64,000 nucleotides of DNA from Delphinapterus leucas (GCF_002288925.2 NW_022098057.1:66526193-66590192); one strand, 5' to 3'. Positions 36,414 to 48,755 are shown, numbered from the stretch's first letter. Notes: generated by a model from the sequence alone, not told the origin. Translations and numbers: made by a program.

Positions 36414-38195
36414 CTTTTAAAGCCAAAGCCAAAGTGGCTTTAAAATGTTATAAACCTTGTCTTTTGAGCAATTTTCCAAGGTTTCAGTTCTTTTAATTCA
36501 CAGGTAACTTCTCATACATTTTCCCCAGAACACAAGACCGTATCAGGTATCTTAATCCACAGCAACTTTCAGATTCAGTGTGACATATTCCTGGAGCTAA
36601 CCATCTTCCCACAAACACCTGAGATCCTGTTGTTGTGTCTGGATTACTAGACCAGGGTCCATCTTCTCATAGCAGCCCTTGTTGACTTCTTGCCAATGGA
36701 CCTCAATCAGAACTTTTCTAATCAACCTGAGGATTTCTTATTATAGTGAACCACCAAAGGGAAGGTACCAGGGTTTTAACTATTTACTCTTTTGGAGTTC
36801 GTCACCATATGCAAATGTATTCATTTTCTTCCTAATGACAAGACCTATATGACTAGGAATTTGGGTAGAAGTATTTTTTGTCAAGAGTGAGTCCTCAAAA
36901 AATTTTTTGAATTGGTATAATTTCCCCAATAGCCACAGTATCTGGCAGTCATGAGTCTTGTTTTGGCCTGGAAATTTGCTCTCTTTACCTTAAAGGAGCT
37001 TCTAAGAGTTTACTCTCCAGTGGGGAAGATCCTTTCCTGGAAGTACTAAATTGAGACATTCTACATCCACAAACACGCCACAGGGACTTCAGTGGGTAAA
37101 TAAATAAATAATATCACAGACACACCAGTTTAAGTGGAAAGAAAATCCTGTTGCCCTTGAAATATTCTTCATTTATCTGGGAGTAGACATCTAAACAATA
37201 GTGAGTCTTTCCAGAAATATATCACTACATAATTGTATTTCATCTAGATATCTCTTGTTTCCAGTCAAATTTTCTAATGTCTAATGCAAGAACTTCATAT
37301 TACATTTTAAGGTTTATTTTTATGTATTTTATGTTTTTGTGGCTATCACTAGTATAATTTTTATTACATTTTGTTTGTTATTTAATAAAATAATATTATT
37401 CTCTTTTTTTCTACAAAGAGATATTTATTTACCTTTTCTGAATTTTCTCTTTTCTTCTGAAAATTTCAGTTATTTTTCTTAGATATTCAGGGTACATGAT
37501 CATATAATCACAGTCATTTATTTCTAGATATTTACTGCTCAAGAAGCCATCTGTAGGCGAAAGTTTTCTATAATCATAAACAAATGAATAACCAGAAATG
37601 CATTTTACTTAGAAGTGGATCTTTCAAAATTAGAAGGCCCAACAGACAGCTGATAGGGAGGTTAAGAATATATTCCCATACGTTTCTTGGCTTTAGATCT
37701 TAGATATTATGACGAGTTTGTCTTATCACTTATGTTTCTACATCTAAGAGTTACTGTCATAACATATTATTTGAAGTTAGTCCTTTAAATACAAAGATGA
37801 GTCATAGTGTGATTTCAAAAAAAAAGTCTTTGGGAAGCTTGGAAACATTTTCAGGACTCAGAGAAACTAGCATTTATAATATGCTCTTGAGCTACTCCTT
37901 CCAAAGTATAATAATGATATTTTATCTTCTATTTCAGCAGCCTCCAATCTTGTGACATTTGTAAACACTTTATATGAGATTTTAAAGGTAGTAAACCTAT
38001 CACACAAAACCATTTTGATTTCTCTTTTATACACTGATAAATTACACGTGACGGTTTCTTTCCTGATGCCCTTAATGCAATACATAATAAATAGCTGAAA
38101 AATCACCACATACTAAATGACAAACTTAAAGCTATTTCTTTTCTAAAGTGGTTTCTCTTTATAAGTTATGCTTCTATTAAAATTCATAATGTGAC
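36414..38195. other. Unique DNA, one unexplained richer block
   Basis: 36480-37110 is less AT-rich and repeat-free as far as I can tell, with possible broken frames on the minus strand. The remainder is ordinary AT-rich DNA. Confidence 0.35.
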
Positions 38196-38197
38196 TA

Positions 38198-39042
38198 CAG
38201 TAGTCCACCCTTCTCTGAGGGGGATACTTTCCAAGACGCCCAGTGGATGCCTGAAATCATGGATAGTACAAAACCCTATATATGCTGTTTTTTCCTATAT
38301 GTACATACCTCTGATAAAGTTTAATTTATAAATTAGGCACAGTGAGAGATTAACAACAATAATCATAAACTAGAACAGTTATAATATTATAATAAAAGTT
38401 ACGTGAGTGTGGTGTCTCCCTCTCTCTCTCTCTGGCCTTCTCTCTCAATGTATCTTGTACAAATATCCTGCCTTTTCTATCTTAAGTACTTAATGCACTG
38501 TGGCCGTAAGTTTTGCAGTCTGAAAGTTAAGACCGCAAAACTAGCACACATTTCTTTTTCCTTCCTCACAATTTCACGGATAGAAGATTTGTTCTTACCG
38601 TAGATTTTAGCAACTGCAGCATAAGGTTTTTGTTCCTTTCCTTGTTAAGTCACGAACTTACACCTTCTCACTTAAAGGAAGCACTCAACGGCCTCTTTTG
38701 AATGTATCTGAATTGCCAGCATCTCTACTCGTGTGCTTTGGGCCTTTATGAAGTAGTTACTCGAACACATGCATAGCGTTACCGCAAATCTCACGACCCA
38801 GACAACCCCTAGAGACTAAGCTGAAGGCCGGAAATGCCGGACAAAAGGACGGTTCACTCCCGTAGCAGGACGGAGTCCTGCGAGACTCCGCGAGATTTCA
38901 TCACGCCGCTCAGAGCTGGTGCAGTTTAAAACGTATGAACTGCTTATTTCTGGAGTTTTCCGTCTAATATTTGCAGACCACGGTTGACCGCAGGTAACTG
39001 AAACCAAGGGTAGGGTAAACCACGGATAAGAGGGAACTACTG
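38198..39042 (-). mobile_element. Tigger1-type DNA transposon (non-autonomous)
   Basis: The termini are inverted repeats: the left end reads CAGTAGTCCACCCTTCTC and the right end, reverse-complemented, reads CAGTAGTTCCCTCTTATC. Each is flanked by TA (38196-38197 and 39043-39044), the pogo/mariner target duplication. The right interior, read on the minus strand, contains GGTTTCAGTTACCTGCGGTC, CCAGAAATAAGCAGTTCATACG and GTGATGAAATCTCGCGGAG, typical of Tigger1 ends. At 845 bp it is far shorter than an autonomous element and no transposase is recognisable. It resembles the Tigger1a class described in artiodactyls. It is a CpG-rich island within AT-rich DNA. Confidence 0.9.
38416..38455. repeat. 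(TC)n microsatellite inside Tigger
   Basis: TCTCCCTCTCTCTCTCTCTGG followed by CTTCTCTCTC lies within the transposon. Confidence 0.85.
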
Positions 39043-39270
39043 TATGATCCTTTCCCTATATTTTTTTATTTCCCCTGCCTTACCTCAGGTTTAATTATAG
39101 TACATTCGAACAGCGCGTTGGTGTCTGCAGTGTATTATGCCTCCTCTAACTTCAGAGCCCTCTCATTGCTATGCTTAATTTGAATCTCTTTTGTGTCTTT
39201 AGAAAACCATCTGTCACTAAATTATAGTTTGGTGGCCCTAGCTGACTCACGAAACTAGGAGTTACATGCA

Positions 39271-39289
39271 AAAAAAAAAAAAAAAAAAA
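39271..39289. repeat. Poly-A run
   Basis: Nineteen A residues with no SINE or L1 body upstream. Confidence 0.85.
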
Positions 39290-39349
39290 GTGGTTTATTA
39301 GAAACTGTAGTTAGTTAACACGGCTTTAAAAAGGAAACGAAGATTTTTT

Positions 39350-39557
39350 GGCTTCCCTGGTGGCACAGTGGTTGGGAGTCCGCCTGCCAATGCAGGGGAC
39401 ACGGGTTCTGCCCTGGTCCGAGAAGATCCCACATGCCGCGGAGCGGCTGGGCCCGTGAGCCATGGCCGCTGAGCCGGCGCGTCCCGAGCCTGTGCTCCGC
39501 AGCGGAAAAGGCCACAGCAGTGAGAGGCCCGTGTACCGCAAAAAAAAAAAAAAAAAA
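39350..39557 (+). mobile_element. CHR SINE
   Basis: A full-length short-form CHR SINE: head GGCTTCCCTGGTGGCACAGTGG, then GCAGGGGACACGGG, GAAGATCCCACATGCC and GTGAGAGGCCCGTGTACCGC, ending in poly-A (39540-39557). The B-box area reads GGGTTCTGCCC, one base short of the usual GGGTTCGTGCCC. I could not find a convincing TSD. Confidence 0.93.
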
Positions 39558-40224
39558 GCTAAAAGTAACTATTCCTTAAAAATAACTAATGGAAGGGTTT
39601 TACTAATTTCAATATTTTTGCTTGTGTGAACTTGGTTGCAAAATCAAGGACAGGTGTAGACAAATTGTTCTACGAATTTTTGCCCTTGGTGAATAAGAAA
39701 TTGCTGTGATGACGTTTACTATTTTATTTACTCATTAAAGAGGGACGTTTGAGGAATAGTTAAAATGCTCTTAAAGAGTCTAATGATTTAATACTTTCCT
39801 CCACGTTTAGCTGAATTTATATGCACACTTTATCCTAGATAAACAATTATGCATGTATAAATATATGTTAGTCTCTGAACCTCAATTTAAATTTGTGTCT
39901 ACCTAGAATCTGTCAAAAATAGGAAAATACTTTTTCCACATTTGTAGCTATTGGATGTAAAAAATTTACTAGCGTAAAAACTTATTCAGGATACTCAATT
40001 TCAAATAAATCTTCCTGCTCAGGAGTAAGACTGTCAGAATTCTCACCAGCAAGCAGTGATTGCATGGTATCAGAATTCCTTGACAAGATGACAAGCAGGG
40101 TCCAGATCCCTTTACAAGAACCCAGATCCTTTCTAAGCAGCAGCCATTATAGGAGGTGAGTTCAGTGAAGTTTTAGCCGTGATGGGTGGGGAAGAATTAA
40201 GCGTATGATTATGGGGTATACTGT
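39558..40224. other. Unique AT-rich DNA
   Basis: No gene or confident repeat. Confidence 0.4.
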
Positions 40225-40415
40225 AACAGATATGGGGCTAAGAGTCTGAAATCCTGAGTTCTGGGCCCACTTCTGTCACTAGCTATGAATCTTAAGTCAA
40301 AATGTAACCGACATCTCTCTTTCTCTTTTAACATGTAAAATGAGAATATAATTTTTAAAAAATTAAAATGTTTTGTAAACTGTAATGTACTATATAAATG
40401 TAAGGCATCATAAAT
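40225..40415 (+). repeat. MIR-like fragment
   Basis: The CTGAGTTCTGGGCCCACTTCTGTCACTAGCTATGAATC stretch, then AACATGTAAAATGAGAATATAAT and AAACTGTAATGTACTATATAAATG, follows the MIR/MIR3 order. Confidence 0.5.
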
Positions 40416-41439
40416 AATTACAGACTCTCTTAACCTGGGCCAGTAATTGTGAACTAGGGTCAGAATTCAAAGCCAGTATAATAATCTGGTTTAACAGCTT
40501 GCTCCATCTCTGCAATCTAGACTCTCACATAATTTTTGAATGGCTATTTTACCTCATAACCAATTCCCTTATAACTGAAGTATCATTGGATTGATTTTGC
40601 TCCATTTTATCATTTTGTATCTAGTTCACTGAGGAGCCAAGCTTCCCACTCCTTCTTCTCATTATTATTATTTATATCATCATTATTATGATTTTAATTA
40701 TTTATACATGTGTAGTATTTTGTGCAAGATAGAATTGGTTTGTATTACTGTGGTTGTCTTTTTCTTTTCTTACTTTTTTAAATCTTCATTGAAGACTACA
40801 GACCTTTTAGCCCGTTTGTCATATATTATAGAGGTGACAGTTTCACACTGAAGGCCATACTGTTGCCCTGGCCTTTGATCTAACGATGTTAAGTTGCATA
40901 CAGTTGTGAAACTCTTAGTGACAGTCACAGTGAAAAGGAAAAATGCAGAATGAGGTGTGAATGGAGAAATCAGAGAGTAGTGGCATCTTCTGATGCAGAA
41001 AAAATAGCGAAACCTTGAGGAAAATATGGAGGTGATCTGTGGCTGGGACACCAAATGATAATGTTTGCTATTGATTATCTTTTGCCTCTGTGGCATCTGC
41101 TAATAGCATTAGTTTGATCATCTTGTATCTATAAATTCACTATTATCTAATCAGTTACAGGTTTTGAAAACTAAATGCATCAGTTTTAAGTAGAGATCTG
41201 ACTGATTCATCTCACCTTTCATTTCACCAAAATACCAATTCTTCACTGAAAAGAAAGCTGCAGTATGTACAAATTTGATTAACAGTCAGATAAAGGGATT
41301 CTAACCACTAGGAAAAAAAGTAACAGTGGTAAAATAGTTGTTTAAATTTATAAGGAGTGTTATAACTTGGATTAACTTAATTGCTTGTAACACATAATTT
41401 AGTAGAAGTACTTTGAAAGAAGTATTATTTTAAGAAATG
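40416..41439. other. Unique DNA
   Basis: No gene is seen. A 108-codon minus frame (40770-41096) shows no domain. Confidence 0.4.
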
Positions 41440-41954
41440 ACCTCAAAAATGAATTTAAAATGCTTGAAATGACTTCTGGTTCCCGATCTTGCATATAAAA
41501 AGCTTGGAAGTTGCCACTCTGTCTGTGCTAACAACAAGTAAAAAAGCTGAACAGACTGAAAAATCAACAACTTTTACTTGGATACATAAGACGGGGAGGA
41601 CACAGGTGAAACTCCTGGCCCTAAGATTGGAAAGACAAGCAGGCAAATACAGGGAGTCCTGGGTTACCAGAGCAGAGCTTCAGAACTGAATCCCCTATGG
41701 GAACAAGTGTGGGGCTAGGAAAATCTAACTGTAATTGACTAATTGCTGGAGGCTCAGTGCTAACACTCTGAGTGTTAAAAGCTCCAGGGGGATGCAATCA
41801 TTAGGAGGTCCTTACAATATTGTGAGATTTACCTCCAGGAGCTGGACCAGATTCTCACAGTAAATATCCAAGAAAAATCCCTTCCTGCTTCTCTCAGGAA
41901 GAAGAGGGAAAATTAATTTCCGAAATACCTCAGAGCACTCTGTTCTTCTTAACA
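41440..41954 (+). other. Possible L1M 5'-region remnant
   Basis: The phrases ATGACTTCTGGTTCCCGATC, CAACAAGTAAAAAAGCTGAACAG, CTAATTGCTGGAGGCTCAGTGC, AGCTCCAGGGGGATGC and CTCCAGGAGCTGGACCAG have the composition of old L1M 5' leaders. An L1 ORF2 fragment in the same orientation follows just after a MIR. Assignment is an inference. Confidence 0.4.
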
Positions 41955-41959
41955 AGGCC

Positions 41960-42065
41960 GGATAATAATAACAATCACTAACATTTATCATTGTTTATTA
42001 CATGCCAGGCACTGCTAAGTGCTTTTCATGCATTATATTATTTTAGAGATAAGAAAGATGAGGCT
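41960..42065 (-). repeat. MIR fragment
   Basis: ACTAACATTTATCATTGTTTATTACATGCCAGGCACTGCTAAGTGCTTTTCATGCATTATATTATTTTAGAGAT is the reverse complement of the MIR 3' half. Confidence 0.65.
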
Positions 42066-42655
42066 TGAAAAAGGAGTTTGAACATGTCAATGAAATTGAA
42101 AAAAGAAAATTAATACAGAAAATCAATGAAACCAAAGCCTCATTCTTTGAAAAGATCAGTGAAATCGATAAGCCTCTAGCTAACCTAAGAAAAAAGGGGA
42201 AAGAACACAAATTAATAATATCAGAAATAAAAGTAGGGACATTATTATAGCTCTATGGAAATTAAACGGATAAATAAAGGGATACTGTAACAAACTCTAT
42301 GCCCACAAATTTGAATAACCTAGGTGAAATGGCCCAATTTCTTGAAATACACAAACTACCAAAACTCACATAGGGAGAAGTAGAAAGTCTGAATAAGCCT
42401 ATATCTATTAAAGAAATTGAATAAATAAATAATAACCTTCCAAACAGAAAGCACCAAGCCCAGGTGGGTTCACTGACATATTCTACCAAATATTTAGGAA
42501 ATAAATAATACCAATTCTCTACAATATTTTTTAGAGGATAGAAACAAAAGAAATACTTCGTGACTCATCTGTGAGGCTAGTGTTACACTAACACAAAATC
42601 AGACAACGACCTTGCAAGAAAACTATAGATCAGTATCTCATAAACATAGCTGCAG
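42066..42655 (+). pseudogene. L1 ORF2 mid-region fossil
   Basis: The first frame (42065-42250) carries KEFEHVNEIEKRKLIQKINE and KASFFEKISEIDKPLANLRK, the L1 ORF2 linker between endonuclease and reverse transcriptase. After a stop, DNA phrases GAAATGGCCCAATTTCTTGAAATACACAAACTACC and CAGGTGGGTTCACTGACATATTCTACCAAATATTTAG continue ORF2, ending near AAACTATAGATCAGTATCTCATAAACATAG. It covers nearly the same ORF2 sector as the fossil at 18650-19300. Confidence 0.85.
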
Positions 42656-44817
42656 ACTCCAGAGATGCTGTGTCAATACCTGTTATGGATTTTAGAAAGC
42701 TGTGTTTTATATAGATATCTCAGATGATTACGTATCAAATACCTCTATAATATTCTTAGAAACACCAATTTCTTAGACAAATTTATCTAGAGCCATTAAA
42801 TTCTAAGCTGAATTGGTAGATATTAGTCTTATGGATTATAACTTATTACTGGGGATCACCCAGAAAATCCACAAAGGGACTTTGAGAATTCGTAGCAATG
42901 CCATTTAGCAACAGGTCCTCATAAACTAAGACACTGATAAATACTATTGAATTTAACCAAGGTTGTGTCCTTTTCATGACTGCACTGAGAGAAATTGAAG
43001 AATCCCGACTAATTCCTTTGAAGTCTTTCTTGTTTATGAAAACTCTTTTCTAATTTTGTATGTATGTCTCATACATATATATAGTCCCATTGTTTTCCAT
43101 AAAAGTCAGAATGTCGTTGAAGGAGAATTTCTCTATAAATCCATTTTATAGGGCAATCCATTTATGGTAGGGGACCCACTTTCCTGGATGAAAGAGCTTC
43201 CTGGTGGAGCCTAAAGAGAGTTAAAGAATACATTTTGCGTCTCTTCCATCATCCACACACAAGTACTGAGGAAACGAAGCCAGTTTGCAAGAACAAGACT
43301 CTTCGTCTGGCAGTTGATGATTATCGTCTTCAGGCACAGGAACGAGAGCAGGACAAATAACCTATGTGCATTTTTTGGCCATTGCATTTGATACGAAGGA
43401 AACATGAAGAGCCTTTGGGTCTGTCTCTTGGTGCTCATAATGTTCCATTTCATTCTGACAGAAATAGTGAAATTTTACAAGGAGTCACTCCCAGGTTTGT
43501 CAGACACTCAAACATAAGGACATCGTATTTATCCATAAATAAATGAAAAGAAGAAATACATATAAATGTATATATATTCATGTATATATTTAGAACACAT
43601 TAAGCACAGCAGACATGATGCTACATCCTGGGTAGGATACAATATATTGTGAAGAAAGAGAAAAGTGTCATAAAAATTCATAATATGCTACATATCAAAA
43701 CGGAGAGTAATAAAAGTCAAATGAGAGACAAAATTTCCCTGATATTTCAGAGTGCAAGAAAGATCATATCTACTTGGTGAGAACTAGAGAAGGGTACATC
43801 TGAAGAAGATAAATGTGGGGTTTATTCACGGAGGTGATAAGCAACTACTTTTAACCCAGAGGAAGAATAAACAAAGACAGTAAAGGTGGAAAATATCTAA
43901 GGAATTTATGGAGGTGAGCAAATCACAGACTATGAAGAGTGATGGAGAAAATCTGGTTGGTGCTTAAGGTAAATATAATGCCAAACCATGGACACAACCA
44001 CCAATTTCCTAGAAGTCCAGTAAATGTTTAGCTTGTTGTTAATCATGAGGAAGACATATTATAACCCTTACCAAGTTACCTGGAGCAGAGTCAGGATTTC
44101 CTATCAAAATGCTGGAAAGCACAAATGAAAAAACAAATGAATGGAGACTTATAGGAGACTAGCCTGAATATCAAGAATTTGACTATGTTTGTATTCTGTA
44201 CTTCTCAATTCTGACATATATGATGTCATATAGATATATCATTTCTAAGGTTGATAAGCTATATTAGGCTCAGATGAGGTGGTCTGTGGATATATTTAGG
44301 ATGATTAATGTCTGGAACGTAACAGAAACTGGCATGATTAGAGAAGTTTATATATTATATATATTCCTCACTTACCTCAACATTATCACCCACCACTATG
44401 ACTTCTGATGAAACTCAGGATGCTTCACTCAGGGTGGATAATCTGGCTCATCCCTCTGACTCTGAATCATCTGAACTGACCAGTTTCTATATATCAATAT
44501 TTTAAATCATAAATCCTATTTCATATCCCCATGAAATTTGTGTCTGGTATTTCCTTAAATTTGTAATTTCAGTTAATATTTGTCAACAGTATGGTTGAGC
44601 AGTAGATCTATTTTCTGAATAAATTTATTTGAAATGGCAGTTCCTCTAAAAATGGCATATCATGCACATGTAAGTAGTTCCCTAGCAATCGATTACTGGA
44701 TATCCTCACATAGTACAGACTGGCACTTGAAGACGGCTGAGGCAAGAGGAAACAGGAAGACTTTCTGTCTGCAGGAGTGTCAGTCTAGCACTTAATCAGC
44801 AAAGCTTCCTGACCCTG
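42656..44817. other. Unique DNA; one signal-peptide-like ORF
   Basis: No repeat was recognised. Short frames of doubtful meaning lie at 43180-43550, discussed under findings. TA-rich patches occur at 43555-43590 and 44345-44365. Confidence 0.35.
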
Positions 44818-44834
44818 ATAAAAAGAACAGGACA

Positions 44835-45045
44835 GGGCTTCCCTGGTGGTGCAGTGGTTCAGAGTCTGCCTGCCGATGCAGGGGACACGGGTTCGTGCCC
44901 TGGTCTGGGAAGATCCCACATGCCGTGGAGCGGCTGGGCCTGTGAGCCATGGCCGCTGAGCCTGCGTGTCCGGAGCCTGCGCTCCGCAATGGGAGAGGCC
45001 ACAGCAATGAGAGGCCCGTGTACCGCAAAAAAATAAAAATAAAAA
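44835..45045 (+). mobile_element. CHR SINE with 17-bp TSD
   Basis: A short-form CHR SINE: head GGGCTTCCCTGGTGGTGCAG, B-box-like GGGTTCGTGCCC, end GAGAGGCCCGTGTACCGC and an AAAATAAAAATAAAAA tail. The exact 17-bp duplication ATAAAAAGAACAGGACA lies at 44818-44834 and 45046-45062. The perfect long TSD points to a recent insertion. Frames of 60-96 codons here are SINE artefacts. Confidence 0.96.
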
Positions 45046-45062
45046 ATAAAAAGAACAGGACA

Positions 45063-47269
45063 ATATGTAACTCAATGAGAGATTAACATTGAACTAAGGA
45101 TTAAACTTTGAAAAACTAAAGTTTCTGATCACTCTAGCACCCTTGCTTACTGCCAATAGAAATTTCAAAATTTCCTTCATTCTAGTTCCCTAGAGATAAT
45201 CAAACTCATGGAAGGAGTAATTACCGCACCTTGGTTGTTTCTGAGAAGTAATACTGTCACAATCTGTGATGAGACCATATGCTAAAGATTAGTTTTTCCA
45301 CCCACAGCTCAAAAATAATCATTTTATTTTTAGAAACTGAAAAGTAGGATAGGGAATGAAAAGTATTCTGAGAGAAAGGAGCCTCTTGAAGCCTGAATAA
45401 AGAGGAACATCATGGACAAAGTACCTTTTTCCACTTATAGTCTCTCTTCAAGTATGCTTTAGGTTAGCATAGCTACTAGAAAAATGTAATTGTTGTAATA
45501 AAAAAGATCTGACTTCTAGGAGATGGCATTGTGTTGTAGAAAGGACACTAATGGTTAGAATTCCCTAGGTCTAGATACAGAAAAATAGTTGTCAATTTTG
45601 ACTCTGAGGGAGGAACAGAAAATGATGAATGTGAAATATCTGATATATGAGAGACAAGATGTTCTAGTTTGTGATGCTATATTGTGAAGAAAGAGAAAAG
45701 AGAATGGGAACATAAGATGAATAGGCATCTATTAGCCCATTGTACTCAATAGATACTCTATTGTGTTGGCAGAAGACATATTGTATAATCAACATGATCA
45801 GTCTTAGGTGGCGATGTCTGTATCCTAAAGTGACGTCTATACCATTAAAAGCCATTTGAATGGGCTGGTAAGCACTTACTAAATATGTATTGAATGAATC
45901 TATCAATGAATGGAGCCATTAGCCACATTTGGAGTATCTTTTGTTTGCAGAAAAAAATGATTTCTGCTGACACAAAAGGGGAAAACTTTGTGATGCTAAA
46001 TTTACTCATGTTTCTATAGTTTATATTCTCCATGTATTCTCTACAATAACTGAGACTTGGGTCGATCATTTGCAAGGCCTTTGTGACATCACTGATCTTA
46101 GGAAAGCCTCCAAACACATTTAGGTTCAATTTCCTTCATCTGCTATTTAACAAAGGAGTACACATGAATATCTCTAAGCAATTTTCCCACTCCAACATTC
46201 TGTAATTCTTCTCAAATGGTAGCAAATGGTTCAGGTCATGCATGGCTCTGCTTGACTTTGACTTCTTTCGGGAAATTGATAAGACCTAACCGACCTTTGC
46301 ATGTCACCTGTGTGTCACAGGAATTGGTCTGTATCAATTGTAGTCACAGATGGATACCCATTTGCTGCTACTGAATTCACTTTTGAATTTATACTTTTAA
46401 AAAAACAACTTTTGATATTGGGGACAATGTAACAGCCTGCTCTTTAATATTGATTAGGGCTGTCAAATGTGGTTGTACAGTACTCACCCTCCACAAAAGT
46501 GGTTGGCTTAGTGGACTTAGGGAATAAAATGTCAACCACCATCTGTTTGCCAATCCATATACTATGTTGTGAAGTCATTTTACCAAAAGAGCACCTTTTT
46601 CTAATTTATACAAAGTTGAGATTGGTTTTATTTATTCATACACATGATTGACAGGACTTAAGAGACTAATAAACTATACTCTCTACATTAAGTGGAACTT
46701 CTGAGTCGTATGTTTCCAACTCCACCTCAATTAAAACCACTCTTATTTGGTAGTTGGTCTGTCACTGAAAACACTCCTAAGGTGGTGCCATCAGAAAAAA
46801 AAAATGTTTCTATTGATATAATACCCTTAACTATAGATATCTTCCATAAACTGATTTAATTTGTATGCCTTTTTTAGAGTTTTCTATGTTTATGTTTGTA
46901 TGCATGTGTGTTTTCAGTATGTGTTTATACACATGTATTGCAAAATATAATGAGGGTTTATCCAATCATAGTTGATAGAATGATGGAGAGGATAGTGTTG
47001 AGGGGGTGTCAGATCTGTTTTCTTATTCCACCAGATCAACCACATAATTTCATCATTGGATAAGTGAGGATCATCAAGATTTCTGTGTACTTGCCCTATA
47101 TTTCATCCCCCTGGTTCTGAGAAAAGAAATATTTACTAAGTGCTTAACAACTCACTTGCAAGATAAAGTGGATAAGGTATATGTATCATGACCTGCTCAT
47201 AAGAAACTTTCAATACACAGTAAACTGAATCATAGAAGTAAAAGGAATAGCTATAAAAGCCATCAATCG
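45063..47269. other. Unique DNA with small L2 tail
   Basis: No gene is seen. 45861-45914 (AAGCACTTACTAAATATGTATTGAATGAATC then TCAATGAATGG) looks like the 3' tail of an L2 in plus orientation. Confidence 0.4.
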
Positions 47270-47390
47270 TGCTGCAGTTCAATCTCACATTTTATAGAAA
47301 ATGAAACTTGGCTGAGAGTGGTCAGTTCATGTGTCTGAGATCACACTGATGTTAGGGGCAGAACAAATGCGTTTTAGCTACACTGGACTT
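47270..47390 (-). repeat. MIR-like fragment
   Basis: TTTTATAGAAAATGAAACTTGGCTGAGAG, GTGTCTGAGATCACACTGATGTTAGGGGCAGAAC matches the reverse complement of the MIR core and head. Confidence 0.5.
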
Positions 47391-47414
47391 CACCTCAGGA
47401 CTTGTCCTAAGTCA

Positions 47415-47660
47415 ATCTGGTGTAGTAGATAAGGTGATGAATGCTGGATTCCAAATGCAGTTCTGAATCTTGGCTTCATTCACCATGTACTTACCTGGGT
47501 TACACTGAGCAACTAAATTAACTTCTCTATGTCTGTGTTTTGTCTTCTGTAAATTGGGGAAAATAATAAAACTTCCTTTTGTATGAATTCAGTGACTTAA
47601 AATTTCTGAAGTGCTTAGATCAAGGCCTATAACATAATAATAATACACAAGCACATTTTA
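47415..47660 (+). repeat. MIR fragment
   Basis: Phrases TGCTGGATTCCAAATGCAG, TACTGAGCAACTAAATTAACTTCTC (approximate), TCTTCTGTAAATTGGGGAAAATAATAAAAC and AAGTGCTTAGATCAAGGCC follow MIR in order. Confidence 0.6.
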
Positions 47661-48304
47661 TGATAATGATGATGATAGTTTCTTTTGATGACCTTAAAAC
47701 AATGGGAAATTCCTTTATAGGGCAGTTGCACACTCCAGTATTCCCACACACACTGTAGTCAATTGCTTTAAAATAAATAACAGGAACCAAAGATCGTTAT
47801 GAACTGTGTTAATCTGAGGAATCCCAAAGTTAATAAATGAATTAAAACAGTATCCATTGTGTATATGAATTATAAAACCATCAACAGAATATTTCTAATG
47901 GTATCTCTCTGAATCTGGCCAAATAGACAAGGTTTCTTTAAGTTTTTAGCCATTGGCACTACCACTGCTGCTTAACTCTGTGACTGGGCCCACCCTTGGG
48001 GGAAAATTTGCAAGAGAAAAAAGAGAAAATGGAAAACTCACCCATGTATAAGTTGCTTTTTCATAATTTTCCCCTTCCAAAATTCATCTGTTTTTGGGGT
48101 TTTTTTTGTACTTTTCAGAGACTTCAGGTAGTTGCTTTGTATATCTTGTCTAGAGAATTTTAGTTGTAATCAACAGGAGAATAGGGTTGAAGTGTGCTTA
48201 CTCCATCTAGTCTAAAACCAAGATATCTTATGGGGGAAATTCTGACATTTGAACAGCAGCTGTTTTTCATAGCTCAATGATATGGGTTGGGGAAAGGAGT
48301 ATGA
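47661..48304. other. Unique DNA
   Basis: No gene or repeat is recognised. Confidence 0.4.
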
Positions 48305-48540
48305 AATAATAATAACAATAATAATGATAACTAGTATATTGAGGTCTTACTACATACCAGGTACCTTTTCTTTTTTGTGTGTATTTCATTTTCATTGCAG
48401 TCTATTTAAAAAATTATATTGTGCCTACCCCACAGCAAAAGAATCTGAGACTCAACACTTAAGCAATGTATCTAAGAACACATTACGAAGTATTGATAGA
48501 GATGTGATTGAAACACAGGCCTATAACCTATAGGACCTAT
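48305..48540 (-). repeat. MIR fragment
   Basis: ATAATGATAACTAGTATATTGAGGTC, TACTACATACCAGGTACC and, further on, AAGCAATGTATCTAAGAACACATTACG and TTGAAACACAGGCC match the reverse complement of MIR. The left edge is an ATAATAACAATAATAATG simple repeat. Confidence 0.65.
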
Positions 48541-48599
48541 TTAGCCTCTATGCTGTCTAGTCACCTTCTTGTTCTCTTCAAACTCTTCTAAGGCAGCAT

Positions 48600-48709
48600 A
48601 AGAAAGGCTGTGGATTGAGGAAACCCTGTATTTTAATTATGGCTGTGTGTCTTGGACAAATTGTTAAGTTTTCTAAGCTCTACTCCTGTATCTATAAAGT
48701 GGAGATAAA

Positions 48710-48712
<3 letters not shown>
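48600..48712 (+). repeat. MIR fragment
   Basis: TTTTAATTATGGCTGTGTGTCTTGGACAAATTGTTAAG, CTACTCCTGTATCTATAAAGTGGAGATAA is the MIR head and core in plus orientation. Confidence 0.65.

Positions 48713-48713
<1 letters not shown>

Positions 48714-48755
<42 letters not shown>

Noticed and set aside
39240..39345. TSD pair for the SINE at 39350
   Set aside because: The flanks (AAGATTTTTT and GCTAAAAGTAAC) do not match. The poly-A run at 39271 is not adjacent to the SINE and was not used.
42601..42660. Continuation of L1 past 42655
   Set aside because: After CATAAACATAG the text no longer follows L1 ORF2, so the fossil is taken to end there.
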